Source: Methylibium sp. (GTDB lineage Bacteria > Pseudomonadota > Gammaproteobacteria > Burkholderiales > Burkholderiaceae_C). From it: a stretch of DNA of 50,107 nt. Where the stretch lies: assembly GCA_013824165.1 (NCBI GenBank), contig PNNH01000040.1, positions 1 to 50,107 on the forward strand. The letters are read 5' to 3'. Below are positions 24,906-35,410 of the stretch, in pieces; within the stretch, counting starts at the first letter, position 1, and each line of letters opens with the position of its first letter. The notes under the pieces were generated by a model. It searched no databases and was not told the origin of the DNA. It saw nothing but the letters and a program-made list of their open reading frames with translations. Made by a program: the position numbers and the translations under genes.

Positions 24906-24945
24906 CGGCTTGATCCATCTTCAACCGCAGCAGAGTCCCTGACAT

Positions 24946-26292
24946 ATGCCCAACGTTCTGCCGGAACTGGTGTCCTACCTGGAAGGCCTGCCCGAGCCGC
25001 ACATCCTGTTCGATCACCAGTACCGGATCCTGGCCGCCAACGCCGCCTATCGGCGCCAGTTCAGCCCGCATGACTCGGTGCTTGGGCGCACCTGTTACGA
25101 GGTCTCCCACCATTTCAGCGTGCCTTGCGACAAGGCAGGCGAGAGCTGCCCGCTGGCTCGTTCGCGGACATCGGGTCAGCGCGAGCGGGTGCTGCATCTG
25201 CATCACACGCCGCAAGGTGAGTCCTACGTCAACATCGAGTTGGTGCCGCTGCGCAATGCCCAGGGCGAGCAGGTCTATTTCATTGAGAAGATGGAGCCCC
25301 TGCGGGTGGCACAGGGGCTGCCCGCTGCGCAGGGCCTGATTGGGCGCTCTGCCGCCTTTCAGCGCATGTTGGAACTGGTGTCACGGGTCGGGCCGTCGCA
25401 GGCTAGTGTGCTGCTGCTGGGTGAATCCGGCACCGGCAAGGAACTGGTTGCACAGGCCGTGCATGAAGCCAGCCCGCGGGCAGCCAATCCCCTGGTGGTA
25501 GTGGACTGCGCCAGCTTGCCGGAAACGCTGTTCGAGAGCGAACTCTTCGGCCACGAGCGGGGCGCTTTCACCGGCGCCAACAGCAGCAAGCCGGGGCTGG
25601 TGGAGGCCGCCAGCGGCGGGACCTTGTTCCTGGACGAAGTGGGAGACATTCCGCTGCCGATGCAGGTCAAACTTTTGCGCTTGCTGGAAAGCGGCACCTA
25701 CCGGCGCGTGGGCAGCACGGAGCTGCGGCGGACCGATGTGCGCGTCGTCGCGGCGACGCACCGGGATCTGAAGGCCATGGTGACTGATGGCCGCTTTCGC
25801 GAAGACCTCTATTACCGCCTGAGCACTTTTCCGATCACGCTGCCGGCCTTGCGCGACCGCATCGAAGACATACCCCTGCTGGCTGTGGCGTTGCTGGCGC
25901 GGGTGGCCGCTGATCGCCGCTTGTCACTGTCCAGCGCGGCACTGGATCTGCTGAAAGCCCATCCCTTTCCAGGCAATATCCGCGAGCTGCGCAATGTGCT
26001 GGAGCGCGCGTCTTTGCTGGCTGACGGGGCCGGCATCGAAGCGGCGCACGTCGAGCGGGCGCTGGGCGCCGATGTGCCATCTGCCGGCCCGCGCGCTGCG
26101 CCTGCAGCGTCGCATAGAGGGCTGTCGGTCACGGCAGCGGACACCTCGCTGCGCAGTCTGGAGCGCGCCGCCTTGCAGGAACAACTCAAGGCCCACAGGG
26201 GCAGTCGTGCGGAGCTGGCGCGAAAGCTCGGCATCAGCGAGCGGTCTCTGTATCGCAAGTTGCGCGACATCGACCACGAACCGCCAGCCTGA
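24946..26292 (+). CDS. FisR-like sigma-54-dependent activator
   Basis: 448-residue regulator. A PAS-like sensor (about 10-115) is followed by an AAA+ domain with Walker A GESGTGKE, the sigma-54 contact loop GAFTGA and Walker [11 protein letters not shown], then a Fis-type HTH ([19 protein letters not shown]). The sensor carries C50, C61 and C68. FisR of Cupriavidus, which responds to sulfane sulfur, uses C53, C64 and C71 as I recall, with the same 11 and 7 spacing. It is transcribed away from the cyd operon and probably activates it. The 24759-24945 gap holds palindromes and a candidate sigma-54 promoter. The cysteine match makes a persulfide signal more likely than NO. Confidence 0.88.
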   Translation: MPNVLPELVSYLEGLPEPHILFDHQYRILAANAAYRRQFSPHDSVLGRTCYEVSHHFSVPCDKAGESCPLARSRTSGQRERVLHLHHTPQGESYVNIELVPLRNAQGEQVYFIEKMEPLRVAQGLPAAQGLIGRSAAFQRMLELVSRVGPSQASVLLLGESGTGKELVAQAVHEASPRAANPLVVVDCASLPETLFESELFGHERGAFTGANSSKPGLVEAASGGTLFLDEVGDIPLPMQVKLLRLLESGTYRRVGSTELRRTDVRVVAATHRDLKAMVTDGRFREDLYYRLSTFPITLPALRDRIEDIPLLAVALLARVAADRRLSLSSAALDLLKAHPFPGNIRELRNVLERASLLADGAGIEAAHVERALGADVPSAGPRAAPAASHRGLSVTAADTSLRSLERAALQEQLKAHRGSRAELARKLGISERSLYRKLRDIDHEPPA

Positions 26293-26308
26293 TGAGCAGG
26301 GCCAGGTC

Positions 26309-26464
26309 TTAGCGCTTGGATGCTGCGGCTGCTGCCTCGGCGTCTTCCCGGATGTGGCGCAGGAAGTAGCGCACGAAGAAGACACCCATGCCCAGCATGA
26401 AGGCGATGCCGGCCACACTCATCAGGCCGACATCCGTGGTGAAGAGATCTTTGAGCGCATGCAT
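26309..26464 (-). CDS. DUF3149 small membrane protein
   Basis: 51-residue protein opening MHALKDLFTTDVGLMSVAG, with one transmembrane helix (IAFMLGMGVFFVRYFL) and a charged tail. This is the DUF3149 pattern common in betaproteobacteria; the function is unknown. It ends 16 bases from the convergent activator gene. ATG 26464 fits the family start. Confidence 0.82.
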   Translation of the reverse strand: MHALKDLFTTDVGLMSVAGIAFMLGMGVFFVRYFLRHIREDAEAAAAASKR

Positions 26465-26675
26465 GGCAAACCCCGTCGTTGCAATGGCTCCATTTGGCGC
26501 CTGACTGTCTGGGGAACAGTTGTTTTGCATCAATCGAGGGATTCGAGGCGTGGCTGCGCTGCGTGTCACCCAAGCCGTTCAGGCGCTTGCCCTGCTGCGC
26601 CATGTGTGTGCCCGGCAGTTAGGTCTGGCTGAGCGCCGCTTCTTGCCCCACTGCTGCCGCTGGGCGTATGCGTCT

Positions 26676-27548
26676 TCAGCCCTCTGGCAGGCCGGTCTGT
26701 GGCGCGGGCGAAATGCTGCGCCAGGTTTGACGGAACACCGCCTGCTCTACCTTGGCGCGCTGCTCAACCGGGCAGGCCACGCGGACCACCAGCACCAGCT
26801 GCTCCGGGTTCGAGAAGTCCCAGGACACCTTGGTCTTGCCCGAGGGCAGGGCAATGAAGTTGCTTTCCGCCTCCTTGCGGAAATGGGCCATGGCCTCGTC
26901 GCGCCAGGCGGCTGTGGCCTGGTCGGCCGCGGCGAAGGCGGCCGCTTCAATGCGGTCCAGGTCATGCGCGGCGCGCTCGGGGATGGGGATCTGGATGGCG
27001 TGCAACGCGTAAGCCCCGTTGGGCGATGCGTTCACCAGCGGGTGCGTCAGCAGCAGGCCATTGGGAAACTCCGCCACCTTGCCGGTGCGCTGACCCGCCC
27101 GGTCCAGCTCGACCAGGGTGGTGGCAAACATGTCGATGTCCACCACCCGGCCGTGCAGGCCGTCGAACTCGATCACGTCGCCAATCTTGTAGGGCTGCAC
27201 CACGGTCACATACAGGTAGCCGTGCACGCACATCACCAGCTCTTTGCTGACGATCAGGATGGCACCCGCCACCGCCGCCACCGACAGCGCAAAGCCGGCA
27301 ATCGTCGAGGCCCACACCGACACCATCACCAGCAGGGTTACAAACCAGATGATGTTGCGCGCCCACACCAGGTGCAGGCGGCGCTTCTCGGCCGACATTT
27401 CGCCGCGCGACAGATAGCGCCCCCACAGATGCGATGCCAGCAAGGCCAAGCCCACCAGCAGGGCGGTGACGATGACTTTTTCCCATTGACCGGGAATCCA
27501 GCGAGCCAGGTTGTCGAGTGTGTTCATGAGGTCGTTCAAATCAGCCAT
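26676..27548 (-). CDS. MscS-family mechanosensitive ion channel
   Basis: 290-residue small-conductance mechanosensitive channel. Three hydrophobic helices occupy roughly residues 20-115, with the pore-lining third helix (SVAAVAGAILIVSKELVM) and the MscS beta domain after it (YKIGDVIEFDGLHGRVVDI). The C-terminal domain is short. It would release solutes on osmotic downshock. ATG 27548 was chosen; an internal ATG at 27527 is possible. Confidence 0.88.
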   Translation of the reverse strand: MADLNDLMNTLDNLARWIPGQWEKVIVTALLVGLALLASHLWGRYLSRGEMSAEKRRLHLVWARNIIWFVTLLVMVSVWASTIAGFALSVAAVAGAILIVSKELVMCVHGYLYVTVVQPYKIGDVIEFDGLHGRVVDIDMFATTLVELDRAGQRTGKVAEFPNGLLLTHPLVNASPNGAYALHAIQIPIPERAAHDLDRIEAAAFAAADQATAAWRDEAMAHFRKEAESNFIALPSGKTKVSWDFSNPEQLVLVVRVACPVEQRAKVEQAVFRQTWRSISPAPQTGLPEG

Positions 27549-27728
27549 GCGATGGCCGACACAGCTTCCCTGATGCGGGCGACACACCGCGCCCACCACA
27601 GGGCCAATGCCATGGCCAGCGCACAGGCTAGCAGGTGGTGAAGACCTCTGCCCGAGGATGCTGCCCTGGCTGGCCCGCTCGCGGCAAGCCGAGCCCGAGC
27701 CGGGCGCGGGAACGCCGAATGAATGGGC

Positions 27729-28922
27729 TCAGCGCCCCAGCCCGGCCTGCGCCAGGCGCTGCGCCAGCGCTACCAGGCTGGCATCGCTGCCGGCCGGCCC
27801 CAGCAGCGACAGGCCCAGCGGCGCGCCGTCGCGCTGCAGCAGCGGCAGGCTCAGCTGCGGAAAGCCGCTCAGTCCCGCGATGCACAACATGTTGATGGCC
27901 TTGTTCCGGTAGTCCTCCAGCGTGCTTTCGGGCGCGCTGCGCAGCGGGGCGATATCGGGCATGGTGGGCATCAGCAGCACGCCGTCGTGGCCCAGCAGCG
28001 CAGCCAGATGGGCGCGAAAGCGGCTGCGGAATTCACGCGCGGCGCTGACCTGCGCATCGCTGACCTGGCGCGACCAGGCAAAGCGCTCGGCCACGCCGGG
28101 CCCAAGCGGCGGCGCGTAGCGCTCGATCAGTGGGCCGTCGCTCAGCCAGGCTTCACGGCCCTGGATGTGACGGAAGTGCCAGTACATGGCCTCGAAGGAT
28201 TCCAGCACCACCGCCACCGGCGCGGCCGCGCCCAGCACGCCTTGCACCTGCGCGGCGCCGGGCTGCGCCACCGCCGCCACCTCGGGCGCCAGCAGCGCCC
28301 ACACCTCGGTGGGCAGTAGCAGGCGTGGCAACGCGGGCAGAGGCGCGCTGTCGGTGCCCAGCAGCTGCTCGGCCACCTGCGCAAAGCAGTGGCTGTCGCG
28401 GGCGAAGAAGCCGCAGGTGTCAAAACTGGGCGCCAGGTCCAGCGCGCCCTGCAGGCTGATGCGGCCGTGCGTGGGGCGCAGGCCGTAGAGCCCGCAGTGG
28501 CTGGCCGGCGCGCGCACCGAGCCGCCGGTGTCGGTGCCCAGCGCGAACTCGCACAGCCCGTTCGAAACAGCCGAGGCTGAGCCCGAGGACGAGCCGCCGC
28601 TGATGCGCGCGGGTGCGGCGCCATTGATCGGCGCGCCGAAGTGCGCGTTGTTGCCGTTCATCGAAAACGCCAGCTCGTCGGTGATGGTCTTGCCGACAAA
28701 GCGCGCGCCCGCGTCCAGCAGGCGCTCCACGGTGGGCGCGGTCTGCATCTTGATGCCCGACAGCGCCAGCACGATGGGGTTGCCGCCGCCGGTGGGGTAG
28801 CCGGCCACATCGAACAGGTCCTTGACGGCGAAGCTCAGCCCGGCCAGCGGCCCGCTGGGCGCGTGCGGCAGCGGCGCGTCGGGGTAGGGAACGAAGGCGT
28901 GGGCGGGATCGTGCAGCGGCAT
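27729..28922 (-). CDS. Amidase signature family enzyme
   Basis: 397-residue amidase. The Ser-cisSer-Lys machinery is present: the lysine in FAVKDLFDV, the serine loop GGSSSGSASAV and the motif GTDTGGSVRAPASHCGLYG. Amidases of this family hydrolyse amide bonds of small compounds. ATG 28922 begins 19 bases after the ABC ATPase stop, so it is the last gene of the racemase/ABC operon and probably processes the imported compound. The exact substrate is unknown. Confidence 0.9.
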   Translation of the reverse strand: MPLHDPAHAFVPYPDAPLPHAPSGPLAGLSFAVKDLFDVAGYPTGGGNPIVLALSGIKMQTAPTVERLLDAGARFVGKTITDELAFSMNGNNAHFGAPINGAAPARISGGSSSGSASAVSNGLCEFALGTDTGGSVRAPASHCGLYGLRPTHGRISLQGALDLAPSFDTCGFFARDSHCFAQVAEQLLGTDSAPLPALPRLLLPTEVWALLAPEVAAVAQPGAAQVQGVLGAAAPVAVVLESFEAMYWHFRHIQGREAWLSDGPLIERYAPPLGPGVAERFAWSRQVSDAQVSAAREFRSRFRAHLAALLGHDGVLLMPTMPDIAPLRSAPESTLEDYRNKAINMLCIAGLSGFPQLSLPLLQRDGAPLGLSLLGPAGSDASLVALAQRLAQAGLGR

Positions 28923-28941
28923 GGCGGAAGGAGGATGTCTT

Positions 28942-29954
28942 TCAAGCCGTCGGTGCGACGGCGATCTCGATGTGGTGGCAGCTGGCGCGATGGCTGGCAC
29001 TGAAGGCCTGGCTGGGCGGCAGGGACTCGTGGCAGCGGGCGCTGGCGCGCGGGCAGCGCGGCGCAAAGGCGCAGCCCGGTGGCAGGGCGGCCAGATCGGG
29101 CGGGCTGCCGGCAATGGTCTGCAGCCGCGCGCCCTTGTCCATCGCGCCATGCGCGCGGCTTTGCAGCAGGGCCAGCGTGTAGGGGTGGCGCGGCGCGCGG
29201 ATCAGCTCGCGCACCGTGCCTTCCTCGACGATGCGGCCGGCATACATCACCGCGATGCGGTCGGCCACCTCGACGGCGGCGCCGATGTCGTGCGTGACGA
29301 ACAGCACCGCCATGCCGCGTTCCTGCTGCAGCTCGCGCAGCAGCAGCAGGATCTGGATTTGCACGGTGGCATCCAGCGCGGTGGTGGGCTCGTCGGCCAG
29401 CAGCAGCTGCGGGTTGCAGGCCAGGGCCAGCGCGATCATGGCGCGCTGGCGCATGCCGCCGGACATCTCATGCGGATAGGCATCCAGGCGGCGCTCGGGG
29501 CTGGGGATGCGCACGCGCTCGAACAGCGCGCGGGCGCGCTGGCGGGCGGCATCGGCGCTGAGCGGCTCATGGCGGCGGATCGCCTCGATGATCTGCGCGC
29601 CGACCGTGTAGACGGGGTCGAGCGCCAACAGCGGCTCCTGGAAGATCATCGACACCACGCGGCCGCGGAAATCGGCCAGCTCGCGCGGCGACAGCGCCAG
29701 CACGTCGCGGCCGTCCACCTCGATGGCGCCGCCGATCTGGCTGCGCCGCGGCGGGTGCAGGCGCAGCAAGCTGCGCAGCGTGACGCTCTTGCCTGAGCCC
29801 GATTCGCCGATCAGCGCGACCACCTCGCCGCGCGCGATCGCCAGGTTCACGCCGCTGACCGCCTGCACCGGGCGGCGCCCGCCGCTGAAGCGCACGCTGA
29901 GATCCTGCAGGCGCACGAAGGGAGCCGTGGTTTCGGGTGGGATGGTCGTTGTGC

Positions 29955-29958
<4 letters not shown>
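28942..29958 (-). CDS. Peptide/nickel-type ABC transporter ATPase (DppD-like)
   Basis: 338-residue nucleotide-binding subunit. It has Walker A GESGSGKS, signature MSGGMRQR and Walker [13 protein letters not shown], plus the C-terminal oligopeptide-ATPase region with a cysteine cluster ([14 protein letters not shown]). It pairs with the ATPase gene just upstream to energise the two permeases. Its ATG overlaps that gene's stop. Confidence 0.93.
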
Positions 29959-31067
<1,109 letters not shown>

Positions 31068-31075
31068 GGTGAGGC

Positions 31076-31981
31076 TCAGCCCTTGTTGTCCATCGCCGAG
31101 CGCAAGCCGTCGCTGAGCAGGTTGAAGGCAATCGAGGTGATGAAGATCATCAGGCCCGGCAGCGCAGCCAGGGCCGGCTGCACATAGATGGCGGTGCGCA
31201 GGGTGTTGAGCATCAGGCCCCACTCGGGCTCGGGCGGCTTCACGCCCAGGCCCAGGAAGGACAGGCCCGAGGCCAGGATAAGCGAGACCGCGATCAGGCT
31301 GGTGGAGTAGACAAAGATCGGCCCCAGCACATTGCCCAGCACGTGCACGCGCACGATGGTGAAGCCGCTGGCACCCGAGGCGCGCGCTGCTTCCACATAG
31401 TCGCGGCCGCGCACCTGCGTCGTCACGGCCTCGGCCACGCGCGCGATCTGCGGCACGAAGACGATGGTCAGCGAGATCAGCGAATTCAGGATGCCGGCAC
31501 CCAGCGCGCCTGACAGCGCAATCGCCAGCAGCACCGAAGGGAAGGCGTAGAACACGTCGACGGTGCGCATGATCAGCGTGTTGGTGGTGCCGCCCGCGTA
31601 GCCAGCCAGGATGCCGATGGCCGAGCCGATCAAGAAGGCCATCAGCACCGGCGTCAGGCCCATGAACAGCGACAGCCGCGTGCCGACGATCAGGCGCGAC
31701 AGCATGTCGCGGCCGAGCTCGTCGCTGCCGAGCAGATAGCCCTCACTGCCGATCGGCTGCAGGCGCTTGAGCATCGAGGCCTGGTAGGGATCGGCCGGCG
31801 CCAGCCAGGGGCCGATCAAGGCCAGCAGCAAGAGCGCGAGTACCACCAGGCCAGCGCCCAGCGCCACGCGGTCGCGGCCCAGACGGCCCAGCACCGAGCG
31901 CCAGTAGCCGGGCGAGCGCTGCACGGCGGCCAGCGGCGCGCTGGCGGAAGAAGCGGAGGCGGGCATCGCGGTGGTTTCCAT
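31076..31981 (-). CDS. ABC transporter permease (DppC-like)
   Basis: 301-residue permease with about six membrane helices. The N-terminal helix [23 protein letters not shown] is followed by the conserved [15 protein letters not shown] loop, and the EAA motif [14 protein letters not shown] contacts the ATPases. It follows the DppB-like permease by ten bases. Confidence 0.93.
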   Translation of the reverse strand: METTAMPASASSASAPLAAVQRSPGYWRSVLGRLGRDRVALGAGLVVLALLLLALIGPWLAPADPYQASMLKRLQPIGSEGYLLGSDELGRDMLSRLIVGTRLSLFMGLTPVLMAFLIGSAIGILAGYAGGTTNTLIMRTVDVFYAFPSVLLAIALSGALGAGILNSLISLTIVFVPQIARVAEAVTTQVRGRDYVEAARASGASGFTIVRVHVLGNVLGPIFVYSTSLIAVSLILASGLSFLGLGVKPPEPEWGLMLNTLRTAIYVQPALAALPGLMIFITSIAFNLLSDGLRSAMDNKG

Positions 31982-31991
31982 GGCGTCGTTC

Positions 31992-32945
31992 TCAGGCGCG
32001 GGCGATGCGCGGGTCCAGCAGGGTCTGCAGCAGGTCCACGGCCAGATTGAGCAGCACGAAGAACAGCGCCAGCACCAGGATGGTTCCCTGCAGCAGCGGC
32101 AGGTCGCGCTGGAAGATGGCCGAGTTCAGCAGCATGCCGGTGCCGGGCCACGAGAACACGGTCTCGATCAGGATCGAGCCGCCCAGCAGATAGCCCAGCT
32201 GCAGGCCCATCACCGCCAGCGCGGTGGGCGCCACATTCTTCAGCACATGGCGAAAGATGCCGGCATGCGTCAGGCCCTTGGCCTGCAGGCCGGTAATGAA
32301 CTCCTGCGACAGGATGTCGGCCACCAGCGCTCGCACGGTGCGCGCGATGATGCCCATCGGGATCACGCTCATCGTCAGCGCCGGCAGCAGCATGTACTGG
32401 AAGTGTTCCCAGTCCCAGGCCCAGCTGCCCGCGCCGTCAGGGCCGGCGCCCGTGGCGGGCAGCCAGCCGGTCAGGGCTGAGAACAGGATCACCATTACCA
32501 TGCCCAGCCAATAGTGCGGCACGCTGACGCCCAGCACTGCCAGCAGCGAGGCCAGGCGGTCGGGCCAGCTGTTGCGGAAGTAGCCGGCTACGAAGCCGAA
32601 CAGGCTGCCCAGCACGAAGCCGATCAGCGTGGCCAGCACCGCCAGGCGCAGCGTGTTGCCGACGGCTGTCAGTACCTCGGCCGCTACCGGCCGGCCGCTG
32701 GCGATGCTCTGGCCCAGGTCGCCATGCAGCGCGCGCCAGACCCAGGCGATGAACTGCTCGGGGTAGCTGCGGTTGAAGCCGTAGAGCTCGCGCATCTGCG
32801 CGGCCATCTCGGCCGAGGCATCGGCCGGCAGGATGGAGACCAGCGGGTCGCCCGGCGCCAGGTGCACCAGCGCAAAGCAGACCAGGGCCACGCCAGCCAT
32901 GATGGGCAGGGCGTAGACGATGCGGCGCAGCAGGTAGAGGATCAT
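31992..32945 (-). CDS. ABC transporter permease (DppB-like)
   Basis: 317-residue permease. The N-terminus MILYLLRRIVYALPIMAGVA and the loop LAPGDP are hallmarks of DppB/OppB proteins, and the C-terminus has the usual FVLLNLAVDLLQTLLDPRI. With the DppC-like subunit it forms the transmembrane channel. A hairpin separates it from the substrate-binding protein gene. Confidence 0.93.
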   Translation of the reverse strand: MILYLLRRIVYALPIMAGVALVCFALVHLAPGDPLVSILPADASAEMAAQMRELYGFNRSYPEQFIAWVWRALHGDLGQSIASGRPVAAEVLTAVGNTLRLAVLATLIGFVLGSLFGFVAGYFRNSWPDRLASLLAVLGVSVPHYWLGMVMVILFSALTGWLPATGAGPDGAGSWAWDWEHFQYMLLPALTMSVIPMGIIARTVRALVADILSQEFITGLQAKGLTHAGIFRHVLKNVAPTALAVMGLQLGYLLGGSILIETVFSWPGTGMLLNSAIFQRDLPLLQGTILVLALFFVLLNLAVDLLQTLLDPRIARA

Positions 32946-32988
32946 CGGCGAGGCCTGCGCGGCGCAGGCGGTGGCGGTATCGCTAACG

Positions 32989-33019
32989 CCGCAGCGAGCC
33001 GGCCTGCGGCCCGCTGCGG
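32989..33019 (-). other. Intercistronic hairpin between binding protein and permease
   Basis: CCGCAGCG and CGCTGCGG arms enclose a 15-base GC-rich loop that can fold further. It lies 16 bases after the stop of the binding-protein gene and 44 before the permease start. Such stems often protect upstream mRNA, giving more binding protein than permease. Confidence 0.5.
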
Positions 33020-33035
33020 TTTCGAGGCCTTCTGC

Positions 33036-34670
33036 TTAGTCGATGCTCAGTGGTGCCAGGTCGATGAACCAGCTCTGCGGCTGCACCACGCCCTTGACCT
33101 TGGGCGAGATCGCGCGCGGGCCGACGTCATGGGCAATCCAGACGAACGGCGCTTCCTCGACGATGCGGGCATGCAGCTTGGCCAGTGCGGCGTCGCGTGC
33201 CTTGTCGTCGAAGCTGTTGCGCGCATCAGCGATCAGCTTGTCGATCTCGGCATTGCCGAAGTAGCCCCAGTTGTTCGACACCGGCGGGAAGGTCTTGGTG
33301 CTGACAAACCGCACCATCGCGAAGAAGGGGTCCATCGCCGCAAAGCTGACGTTGATCGCGTTGGCGCCGTTGGCCGAGGGGTCCTTGGCGCCCTTGCGCC
33401 AGTTGGTGAACAGGGTGTTCCACTCGATCACGTCGAACTGCACGTCGAAGCCGCAGGCCTTCATCGATTGCTGCACGAACTCATTCATCGGCAGTGGCTG
33501 CATCTGGCCCGAGCCCGAGGCCGAGATCTGCACCTTCACCTTCAGCGGCTTGGCGGGCGAGTGACCCGCCTGCGCCATCAAGGCCTTGCCGGCTTCGGGG
33601 TCGTACTTGATGTCGAACTTGGGGTTCCCCCACCAGGGGTGGCCCGGCGGCACAGTGCCCTTGGGGATGGCCATCATGCCGCCCAGCAGCTTGAGCAGGC
33701 CGGTGCGGTCCACGCAGAGGTTTGCGGCCTGGCGCACGCGCTTGTCCAGCCAGGGCGAGCCCTCGGCGAAGGACAGCTGCCAGGGCCAGACATGCGGCTG
33801 CTGGTTGAAGTAGATCTTGTAGCCGCGGCTGCGGATCGAGCCGCTGGCGTCCGGCGCGGGCGCCTCGATCCAGTCCACCTGGCCCGACAGCAGGGCTGCG
33901 GTGCGCGCGTTGGCCTCGGGCATGGGCAGCAGCACCACCTTGTCGAGCTTGGGCGTGCGCTTGGGGTCCCAGTAGCTCTTGTTGGGCGCCAGCTCCAGGC
34001 GCTCGCGCGCCACGAAGCGGCTCATCTTGAAGGGGCCGGAGCCCGAGGCATCGGCCGCGAATGCGGTCCAGGCGGCCCGGGCCTTGTCGGCGGGAGTGGC
34101 GCCGGCAGCGGCCTCGAGCTTCTTCTGCCAATGGGCTGGCGAGGCCATGAAGAGATTGGTCAGGTTGATCGGCAGGAAAGCGTCAGGCTCGCTGGTGCTC
34201 AGCTCCACTGTCAGGTCGTCGATCTTGCGCGCGCTCCGCAGCGTGGGCATGCGCGAGGCGGTCACGCCAACCTGGCTGGCGTCGAAATGCGGCGCGTCCT
34301 TGTCCAGCACCTTGCGCACGTTCCACACCACCGCGTCGGCGTTGAAGGGCGAGCCGTCATGGAACTTCACGCCGGGGCGCAGCTTGAACACCCACTTGGT
34401 CTTGTCCTTCGCATCCACCGCCCAGCTCAAGCCCAGGCCGGGGATCAGCACGCTGGGTGCATCGGCCTTGGAGAGATCCCAGTGCGTCAGCGCGTCGTAT
34501 AGCGGAATGCCGGTGAAGCGGTTGCCTTCGAAGCCCTGATCGGGCTGGCCCAGCGTGCGCGGGATGTCGGCCGCGGTCATTGCGATGCGCAAGACCTTTT
34601 CCTGGGCTTGCGCGGCACCGGCCAGCAGGCCCAGCGTGGTGGCAACCAGAGCGAGAGAACGGATCGTCAT
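33036..34670 (-). CDS. ABC transporter substrate-binding protein (peptide/nickel family)
   Basis: 544-residue periplasmic binding protein of the SBP_bac_5 family with the signal peptide MTIRSLALVATTLGLLAGAAQAQ. Family features include LTHWDLSK, KWVFKLRPGVKFHDGSPFNADAVVW (in parts) and the C-terminal segment of repeated turns. It captures a peptide-like or other small ligand for the downstream transporter. ATG 34670 overlaps the racemase-like gene stop. Confidence 0.92.
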   Translation of the reverse strand: MTIRSLALVATTLGLLAGAAQAQEKVLRIAMTAADIPRTLGQPDQGFEGNRFTGIPLYDALTHWDLSKADAPSVLIPGLGLSWAVDAKDKTKWVFKLRPGVKFHDGSPFNADAVVWNVRKVLDKDAPHFDASQVGVTASRMPTLRSARKIDDLTVELSTSEPDAFLPINLTNLFMASPAHWQKKLEAAAGATPADKARAAWTAFAADASGSGPFKMSRFVARERLELAPNKSYWDPKRTPKLDKVVLLPMPEANARTAALLSGQVDWIEAPAPDASGSIRSRGYKIYFNQQPHVWPWQLSFAEGSPWLDKRVRQAANLCVDRTGLLKLLGGMMAIPKGTVPPGHPWWGNPKFDIKYDPEAGKALMAQAGHSPAKPLKVKVQISASGSGQMQPLPMNEFVQQSMKACGFDVQFDVIEWNTLFTNWRKGAKDPSANGANAINVSFAAMDPFFAMVRFVSTKTFPPVSNNWGYFGNAEIDKLIADARNSFDDKARDAALAKLHARIVEEAPFVWIAHDVGPRAISPKVKGVVQPQSWFIDLAPLSID

Positions 34671-35371
34671 GGGATCTCCTTGCGTGTGCCCTCTCGTTCG
34701 CAAGTCATGTGCCAGGCGTGTGCGAAGCCGGCTTGCACGCTGTCGATCAGCGGCACCGACAGCGCCGACTGCAGACGCTCGGCCCAGCCGGCCAGGGCTG
34801 CGCCGCCGACGATGACGCTGTCGGCGCCCAGCGCAGCCGCCTCCTCGCAGGCCTGCCGCAGCAGCGCACCGGCCGCCTGCGGATTGGCCAGCAGTTGCGC
34901 GCCGGTCGGCGCCACCGTGACGATGCCCGCCAATGGTGCAAGCAGATCCAGGCTGAAGGCCAGGCGGCGCAGCATAGGCGCCCAGGCCGCACCACCGGTG
35001 ACGATGGCATAGCGCCCCTGTGCGGCGGCGGCGCGCATCGCTGCCTCGGCAAGACCTGTCACTGGCACGCCGGCGCGCTCGCGCAGCGCCAGCAGGCCCG
35101 GATCACCAAAGCAGCCCAGCAAGACCCCATTCGGGTGCATGCCTGCGCTGATCTGGGCGTCGAAGGCCGCCAGCACGGCGTGGCCGGCAATCGCCAGGCC
35201 GGCCTCGTCACTGATGTAGGGTTCACCGAAGGGTGCGGTGCAGCCCAGCAACTGCGCGCCCGGCGGCGTGTGCGGCTCCCCCGCCTGCAGCAGCAGCGTG
35301 GTGACGGCGGCGGTGGTGTTGGGATTGATCAGCAGCAGTGAAGGCGCTGCGCTCCTGGCGTCGGCATGCAT
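34667..35371 (-). CDS. Asp/Glu/hydantoin racemase-family protein lacking the second catalytic Cys
   Basis: 234-residue protein of the Asp/Glu/hydantoin racemase superfamily. The opening LLLINPNTTAAVT is typical. The first catalytic cysteine is present in LLGCFGDPG, but the second, expected in a GCAGM-like motif, is glycine in VIVGGAALAG. A two-base racemase mechanism therefore looks broken; it may be a decarboxylase- or isomerase-like relative. It is the first gene of the ABC/amidase operon, which hints at a hydantoin or amide substrate. Confidence 0.82.
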   Translation of the reverse strand: MHADARSAAPSLLLINPNTTAAVTTLLLQAGEPHTPPGAQLLGCTAPFGEPYISDEAGLAIAGHAVLAAFDAQISAGMHPNGVLLGCFGDPGLLALRERAGVPVTGLAEAAMRAAAAQGRYAIVTGGAAWAPMLRRLAFSLDLLAPLAGIVTVAPTGAQLLANPQAAGALLRQACEEAAALGADSVIVGGAALAGWAERLQSALSVPLIDSVQAGFAHAWHMTCEREGTRKEIP

Positions 35372-35410
35372 GCCGGCGCCGCGTGCAAGCGGCGTGCCGG
35401 CTCGGCGCGC

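Noticed and set aside
32514..34502. Long plus-strand frame opposite the substrate-binding protein
   Set aside because: It mirrors a well-supported ABC gene on the minus strand and has no recognisable sequence.
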